Notes under the pieces: model-generated
Database searches by the model: none
What the model saw: the letters and a program-made list of their open reading frames with translations, nothing else
What the model was told of the DNA's origin: nothing
Position numbers and translations under genes: made by a program
Shown here: positions 57,142 through 61,600 of the stretch, piece after piece
Numbering within the stretch: the first letter of the stretch is position 1
How the letters are laid out: each line of letters starts with the position of its first letter
From: an uncultured Clostridia bacterium
Lineage (GTDB): Bacteria > Bacillota > Clostridia > Christensenellales > HGM11417
Direction of reading: 5' to 3'
Length of the DNA: 61,600 nt
Assembly: GCA_944332455.1 (NCBI GenBank)
Contig: CALVJY010000015.1
Location: forward strand, 1 to 61,600

Positions 57142-58728
57142 TTACTTTCGTCGGAAGATCAGCACAAACAGGGCGTACAGGGCGGTCAGGCAAAAGCCGA
57201 TGAAGGCGGGCAGGGGAAGGCCGATCAGGGTGGGGCCGGTCTGGATCAGACAGAGCAGGCCGGAAGTGACCAGAAGGGCGGCCAGCAGCACCACCGACAG
57301 CACGCGGGTGGTGATCCGGTCCAGAAATTTGCGGCTGCGCTCGTCCAGGTTGAGGGAAAGGTTCAGCCGGGACTGCCCCCGGATGTTCATCTTCAGAAAG
57401 TCCGAAAGCTGGGCGGGGATCTCCAGCGACTTTTTGGAGGAGACGGCCACGTTTTTCAGCAGGGAGGTCAGCTCCTTTTTCCAGTCCATGCCGGCCAGAC
57501 GCCCCCCCGCGATGTGGTTGGCCATGATCTCCACCAGGTTGATGGTGGGGCAGAGGTCGGCCACCACCCCCTCCAGGGTCATCAGCCCCCGCCCGAACAT
57601 GGACATGCCCTTGGGCAGGGAGATGCCGTTGCGGTTGGCGGTCTGCAAAAAATCCTCCATCATCACGCCCAGATTCATCTGGCCGATGTCCATGCGGCCG
57701 TACTTGGTCAGCAGGGCGTCGATGTCGTCGTACAGCTTGGAGTGGTCGATCTCCCCCTTGTACACCCCCAGGGTCAGCACGATGGTCTTCAGGGCGTCCA
57801 CGTCGTGCTCGGCGATGGCGGTGACGGCCTCCCGGAAGAGCTGGCGGTCCCGCTCGGAAAGGGTGCCCATCATGCCGAAGTCCAGCCAGACGATCCTGCC
57901 GTCCTGGATGCGGATGTTGCCGGGGTGGGGGTCGGCGTGGAAAAAGGCGTCGTCCACGATCTGCTTGACGTAGTTGTCGCACAGCTTGGCGCAGATCTCC
58001 TCCAGGTCGTAGCCGGCCTCGGTCAGCTCCTCTTTTTTGCTGATCTCGATGCCCCGGACTTCCTCCATCACCAGCACGCCGGCCGTGGTCAGCTCGGGGT
58101 AGGGGCGGGGACAGGACACGTAGGCCACCTCTTCGTGCAGCGTGCGGAACTTCTCCATGTTGGCGGCCTCGTTCAGAAAGTCCATCTCCTGCTGGGTGAT
58201 CTGCCACATCTCGTCCAGGATCAGGCCGTAGTCGATGGCCTGGCCGGAGTGGATGGCCAGCTTGATCATCCCGGAGGCCTTTTTCAGCAGTTCAATGTCC
58301 GAGGCCATGATCTCCCGGATGTTTTCCCGCCGGACCTTGACCACCACGGGCTCCCCGCTCTTCAAGACGGCGCGGTGGACCTGGGCGATGGAGGCCGACC
58401 CCAGCGCCTCGGGGGAGAAGGAGGAAAAAATTTCCTCCAGCGGCCGGCCCAGCTCGCTCTCCACCAGCCGCCGCACCTGCGCGAACGGCATGGGGCGGAC
58501 GGACGTGCGCAGCTTTTCCAGCTCCTTGCAGTACTCGATGGGCAGAAGATCGGAGCGCATGGACATGATCTGCCCCAGCTTGACGAAGGTGGGCCCCAGC
58601 TCCTCCAAAACCAAACGGGTCTTTTCGGGGGAGCGGCCCAGCACCGCGTTGTATTTTAAAAGGACGGCCAGAATTTCTCCCAGCCGTCCCTTGGGCTTAT
58701 TCCGCCTTTTGGTCTTTTGTTCCGTCAT
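57142..58728 (-). CDS. UbiB/AarF (ABC1) atypical kinase
   Basis: A 528-residue protein-kinase-like ATPase of the UbiB/COQ8 family. The KxGQ motif is in FVKLGQIMSMRSDLLP, the Ala-rich loop in ALGSASIAQVHRA, the catalytic loop in FFHADPHPGN and the metal motif in VWLDFGMMG. Two hydrophobic helices at the C-terminus (about 473-525) anchor it. In ubiquinone makers the family supports quinone synthesis; in Clostridia, which lack ubiquinone, the target is unknown and lipid handling is often proposed. Its start overlaps the phasin-like gene by 32 bases. Confidence 0.92.
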   Translation of the reverse strand: MTEQKTKRRNKPKGRLGEILAVLLKYNAVLGRSPEKTRLVLEELGPTFVKLGQIMSMRSDLLPIEYCKELEKLRTSVRPMPFAQVRRLVESELGRPLEEIFSSFSPEALGSASIAQVHRAVLKSGEPVVVKVRRENIREIMASDIELLKKASGMIKLAIHSGQAIDYGLILDEMWQITQQEMDFLNEAANMEKFRTLHEEVAYVSCPRPYPELTTAGVLVMEEVRGIEISKKEELTEAGYDLEEICAKLCDNYVKQIVDDAFFHADPHPGNIRIQDGRIVWLDFGMMGTLSERDRQLFREAVTAIAEHDVDALKTIVLTLGVYKGEIDHSKLYDDIDALLTKYGRMDIGQMNLGVMMEDFLQTANRNGISLPKGMSMFGRGLMTLEGVVADLCPTINLVEIMANHIAGGRLAGMDWKKELTSLLKNVAVSSKKSLEIPAQLSDFLKMNIRGQSRLNLSLNLDERSRKFLDRITTRVLSVVLLAALLVTSGLLCLIQTGPTLIGLPLPAFIGFCLTALYALFVLIFRRK

Positions 58729-59035
58729 CGGATCTCTCCATTTCCTCCAGTCTGGCCTTGACGGCGGCCAGATCTTCGGGGCTCAGCTCCTCCAGAGCTT
58801 CCAGCACCGAATCCTTGTCCGAGGGCTTGACGATGGTCACGTTGACGCAGTCCTTGACCTTTTCCTTGAGGTCGCGCTTGAGCTCTTCGTTGGCCACTTT
58901 GCCCTGCTCCACGGCGGACTGACCTTGCTTGACGAATTCATGGAAAAGTTCCTTGGACTTGTCGGCTGAGGTCGCCAGGGCGCCGATGCCGGCCAGCACC
59001 AGATTTTTCAGGGTGATGTCGCATTCTTTGGACAT
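58697..59035 (-). CDS. Phasin-family-like small protein
   Basis: A 112-residue, mostly helical acidic protein (LKNLVLAGIGALATSADKSKELFHEFVKQGQ, shown here split as LKNLVLAGIGALATSADKS and FHEFVKQGQ) whose first half resembles phasin/PhaF-like granule proteins. The C-terminus LEELSPEDLAAVKARLEEM is a separate helical hairpin. It is regularly found in Clostridia directly before a UbiB kinase and overlaps that gene here, so the two likely work together; no polyhydroxyalkanoate genes are in the window. RBS AAAGGAGAACG. Confidence 0.8.
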   Translation of the reverse strand: MSKECDITLKNLVLAGIGALATSADKSKELFHEFVKQGQSAVEQGKVANEELKRDLKEKVKDCVNVTIVKPSDKDSVLEALEELSPEDLAAVKARLEEMERSDDGTKDQKAE

Positions 59036-59437
59036 AAAACGTTCTCCTTTGCCCCGGGGGGCAGCTCGTTTTTCCGGTCGGAGGCCGGTTGGCGGAAAGT
59101 TCCGCTCATACTATTTTAAACCCTTTGCCGGGCTTTCAAACAGCCCGGCCGAACTTTTCTGCCCCGGACCCCACAGGGGAGAGGCCGGAAGGATTTTCTT
59201 TCCGTTTTTCAGGGCCGGCTCTTCCCCCTGACACGGCGGGCAGGGGAAAGGGAGAGGAGGCGGAAAAGATCAAACGGGCGGAAAGGTCAGGGGATGCGGA
59301 AAACTCCGGCGGGAACGGCACGGAGCGGGGAGGGAAAGCCGGGCGGGCAGGAAACCGGGCGAGGATCATCATGCAAAAGGCCGGCAGGACCGCAGTTCTG
59401 CCGGCGCAAACGTGCCGTAAGAAAATTTCTCCCGAAA
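59036..59437 (-). promoter_or_regulatory. Upstream region of the phasin-ubiB operon
   Basis: On the minus strand TTTGAA (59140-59135), 16-base spacer and TAAAAT (59118-59113) make a moderate promoter. The remaining bases to 59437 are purine-rich with no supported gene. Confidence 0.45.
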
Positions 59438-59475
59438 ATCAAACAGGAGGACGCCCCCCAGGGGCCGTCCTCCTG
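59438..59475 (-). terminator. Terminator of the pit operon
   Basis: CAGGAGGACG (59444-59453) faces CGTCCTCCTG (59466-59475); on the minus strand TTTGATTTT follows. It lies just after the DUF47 stop codon. Confidence 0.75.
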
Positions 59476-59481
59476 CGGGGC

Positions 59482-60159
59482 TCAGCCGTTCTTCAGAATG
59501 ATGGTCTCGATGGTCTTGGCCACGTCCTCGGCGCAGTCGCAGCACCGCTCCAGCCGCTGGAAGGTCTCCCGCCAGGCCGACACCTCCAGCGCATCCCCGC
59601 CGGCCTCGTACAGGGCGCGCACGGCCTTGGTGTACAGGCGGTCGCCCTCCTCTTCGATGCCGTCGATGGCGATGACCAGATCCCGGATGGTGGCGGATTT
59701 TTTGAAGTTGGGAAATTCCTCCAGGGCGGCCTTGACCGCCTGGCAGCACTGCAGCACGACCTCGGTAAAGGTGACCGCGTCCGGCAGCATGCGGCGGATG
59801 TTCAGCATGTAAAGCCGCAGCAGCACGTCCTCCACCGCGTCGGTGACATCGTCGATGTGATTGGCCAGGTCCACGATGTCCTCCCGGTCGATGGGGGGAA
59901 GGAACTCCCGGATCAGCTCATGGGTCAGCTGATGGCGGAGCTGATCGGCGCCGTGCTCGATGGCGTGCATCTTTTCGATCTGCACCCCCAGCCTGTCGGG
60001 CTGGAAATTCCGGGTGTTGTCCTGCAAAAGCTCGGCGGCCTTCACCGAAAAGTCGGACATCTGAATGAAGTAGTCAAAGTACTTGTTGCCTTTCTTTCTG
60101 TTTTCCTTCTTCTTGTTTTCTTTTTCCATGTTTTCCGTCTTTACTTTTTCCTTGGACAT
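59482..60159 (-). CDS. DUF47/PhoU-like accessory protein of the Pit transporter
   Basis: A 225-residue helical protein of the DUF47 family, which folds like PhoU and accompanies Pit transporters. Seen: a Lys/Glu-rich N-terminal tail, FIQMSDFSVKAAELL, EKMHAIEHGADQLRH, REDIVDLANHIDDVTD and IDGIEEEGDRLYT, where acidic residues bind metal in PhoU proteins. GGGAGG precedes the ATG. It lies 43 bases after pit on the same strand, one transcript. Confidence 0.93.
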   Translation of the reverse strand: MSKEKVKTENMEKENKKKENRKKGNKYFDYFIQMSDFSVKAAELLQDNTRNFQPDRLGVQIEKMHAIEHGADQLRHQLTHELIREFLPPIDREDIVDLANHIDDVTDAVEDVLLRLYMLNIRRMLPDAVTFTEVVLQCCQAVKAALEEFPNFKKSATIRDLVIAIDGIEEEGDRLYTKAVRALYEAGGDALEVSAWRETFQRLERCCDCAEDVAKTIETIILKNG

Positions 60160-60202
60160 TGTGATCCTCCCAAAAGCCCTCAGCGGGGCAAAAAAATCGG
60201 TC

Positions 60203-61249
60203 TCAGAAGATGAGCATGAACAGCTTTGCCATCAGATAGCCGATGGCGCCGCAGCCCGGAAAGGTCAGGACCCAGGTCAGGACCATATCCTTGACGATGC
60301 CCCAGTTGACCGAACGCACCCGCTTGGCCGCGCCCACCCCCATGATGGCGGTGGTCTTGGTGTGGGTGGTGCTGACGGGGATGCCGGTCAGCGAGGCGAT
60401 CAAAAGACAGCCCGCGCCCGCCAGATCGGCCGAAAATCCCTGATATTTTTCCAGTTTTACCATGTCCAGGCCCACCGATTTGATGATCTTCAGCCCCCCG
60501 ATGGAGGTGCCGACGCCCATCACCAGCGAGCACAGGATCATCAGCCAGATGGGGACCGTCGCGACGGTCCCGCCGGCCTGCCCCTGCGCCAGGGCCATGC
60601 CCAAAAGGAACACGCCCATAAATTTCTGCCCGTCCTGGGCCCCGTGCATAAAGGCCATGGCGGCCGCCCCGAAGATCTGTCCGCCCCGGAAAAAGCGGTT
60701 GGCCTTGCGGTAGTCCATCCGCCGGCAGATCCCCTGCACGGCCTTGGCGATCACAAAGCCCATGCCGAAGCCCAGCACGGTGGAGAGCAGCAGCCCGTAG
60801 ATGACCTTGATCCATTCTCCGCCGTTGATGCCCGCAAAGCTGTTGTGCATGGCGATGGCCGCCCCCGAGATGCCCGCGATCAGCGCGTGGCTCTCGCTGG
60901 TGGGGATGCCGAACTTCCAGGCTGCGGTGGCCCAGACCACGATGGCGAACAGGGCGGCGCACAGGGCCACCAGCGCCTCGTGGGCGTCCGTGCCGAAGTC
61001 CACCATGTTGTAGATGGTCATGGCCACGGTGGCATTCAGGGAAGTCATCACCAGCACGCCCAGAAAGTTGAACAGGGCCGCCATCCAGATGGCCGCGCGG
61101 GGGGGCATGGCCCGGGTCCCCACGCAGGAGGCGATGGCGTTGGGCGCGTCCGTCCAGCCGTTCACCAAGATCACCCCCAGGGTCAGCAGGGAGGTGATCA
61201 GGATGGCGGGGTTGGATATCAGCAGATTCCAAAATTCTCCAAGTTCCAT
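60203..61249 (-). CDS. pit: Low-affinity inorganic phosphate transporter Pit
   Basis: A 348-residue membrane transporter that imports phosphate (as metal-phosphate) with protons. The two PiT signatures are clear: VNGWTDAPNAIASCVGTRAM near the N-terminus and GIPVSTTHTKTTAIMGVGAA in the C-terminal half, with about ten hydrophobic segments, KFGIPTSESHALIAGISGAA and FMHGAQDGQKFMG. Start follows GAGGATCGA. It is preceded by phosphate-box-like repeats and coupled to the DUF47 gene. Confidence 0.95.
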   Translation of the reverse strand: MELGEFWNLLISNPAILITSLLTLGVILVNGWTDAPNAIASCVGTRAMPPRAAIWMAALFNFLGVLVMTSLNATVAMTIYNMVDFGTDAHEALVALCAALFAIVVWATAAWKFGIPTSESHALIAGISGAAIAMHNSFAGINGGEWIKVIYGLLLSTVLGFGMGFVIAKAVQGICRRMDYRKANRFFRGGQIFGAAAMAFMHGAQDGQKFMGVFLLGMALAQGQAGGTVATVPIWLMILCSLVMGVGTSIGGLKIIKSVGLDMVKLEKYQGFSADLAGAGCLLIASLTGIPVSTTHTKTTAIMGVGAAKRVRSVNWGIVKDMVLTWVLTFPGCGAIGYLMAKLFMLIF

Positions 61250-61261
61250 TCGATCCTCGAT

Positions 61262-61299
61262 TTTACAAAAACTTTACCGTTCCTTTACAAAATATTGTA
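61262..61299 (-). promoter_or_regulatory. Three TTTAC(A/C) repeats at 11-bp steps next to a -10 box (Pho-box-like)
   Basis: TTTACA at 61262, TTTACC at 61273 and TTTACA at 61284 fall exactly 11 bp apart, the spacing of PhoP/PhoB half-sites. TACAAT (minus strand, 61299-61294) is the likely -10 of pit. The repeats would lie over the start of the transcript. Confidence 0.6.
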
Positions 61300-61359
61300 A
61301 CAGAGAATCCCCTTTCAAGGCAACCGTTTTGCCCCCTCTGTCGAAAATTTCCCCATGAC

Positions 61360-61377
61360 TTTACATAAAATTTACAT
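61360..61377 (-). promoter_or_regulatory. Upstream pair of TTTACAT direct repeats (Pho-box-like)
   Basis: TTTACAT at 61360-61366 and 61371-61377, an 11-bp step, about 60 bp upstream of the pit -10. Two half-sites at this phase are a standard response-regulator dimer site. Confidence 0.6.
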
Positions 61378-61500
61378 TCAGGGCGGGAGGGGAAGGGTCT
61401 TTTCCGGAGTTGTCAGGCAAAGGCCGGAGCCGGCGGAGGAAAAAGGAGGGGAGGGAGGGCCGGAGCGGGACAGAGGGAAGGCCGAAGATCGGCGGGAGAG

Positions 61501-61600
61501 GACGGGAAACAAACGCGGAAAGCCGGGAGAGGACGGGAAACAAACGCGGAAAGCCGGGAGAGGACGGGAAACAAACGCGGAAAGCCGGGAGAGGACGGGA
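61501..61600. repeat. 31-bp tandem repeat running off the window
   Basis: Units starting GACGGGAAACAAACGCGG begin at 61501, 61532, 61563 and 61594, exactly 31 bp apart, without visible base changes. A partial, diverged unit precedes at about 61492. No spacers of other sequence lie between units, so it is a minisatellite and not a CRISPR array. Confidence 0.9.

Noticed and set aside
61501..61600. CRISPR array at the window end
   Set aside because: Repeats are directly joined without spacers.

Overview
The window reads as chromosomal DNA of a GC-rich, anaerobic, low-peptide-redundancy Clostridia-type bacterium (Bacillota). The grounds are a one-chain pyruvate:ferredoxin oxidoreductase, a cupin-regulated potABCD operon, the Clostridia-typical order obg / yhbY / nadD-yqeK / rsfS, the tsaE-tsaB-rimI cluster, a phasin-UbiB pair, AGGAGG-type ribosome binding sites, and sigma-A promoters of TTGACA/TATAAT form. 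No outer-membrane genes are seen. I found no rRNA, tRNA or CRISPR array.

Layout. 1-2.7 kb: the end of a large exported or surface protein made of about seven NTF2-like repeats. 3.0-9.1 kb: a polyamine uptake operon (XRE-cupin regulator, potA, potB, potC, potD) behind a strong promoter and three 31-bp operator-like repeats. 9.4-13.9 kb: a DUF975 membrane protein and nifJ, both on the minus strand. 14.2-30.1 kb: a solitary serine recombinase divergent from one giant gene (14.5 kb, about 4834 residues) coding for a membrane-anchored, very acidic, massively repeated protein. 30.1-33.3 kb: a repeated non-coding block, a hydrolase with an odd C-terminus, and two AT-rich paralogous lipoproteins behind a possible attenuator. 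33.5-40.6 kb: the obg-yhbY-nadD/yqeK-rsfS housekeeping set, broken up by a minus-strand gene and by non-coding palindrome arrays. 40.7-48.6 kb: nucleoside phosphorylase, tsaE-tsaB-rimI, a hydrolase, a membrane MurF-like ligase, D-Ala-D-Ala ligase and isocitrate dehydrogenase. 48.8-56.1 kb: two glycoside hydrolases (GH78 rhamnosidase and a large GH106-like enzyme), an SDR reductase and a PlsC-like acyltransferase. 56.3-61.3 kb: minus-strand methyltransferase, UbiB kinase, phasin-like protein, and the low-affinity phosphate transporter pit with its DUF47 partner behind Pho-box-like repeats. A 31-bp tandem repeat runs off the window end.

Two things stand out. First, between 34.8 and 40.2 kb the intergenic DNA holds at least six copies of a composite element in which perfect short hairpins are joined by an almost invariant heptamer, ATATCGA. 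Hairpin arms differ between copies but stay self-complementary, and the third hairpin keeps a GTCA loop in five of six copies. I know of no named family that matches. Second, the giant gene shows internal amplification at several scales (203-residue, three times 90-residue and three times 52-residue units), with nine regularly placed hydrophobic segments and a palindromic operator over its promoter.
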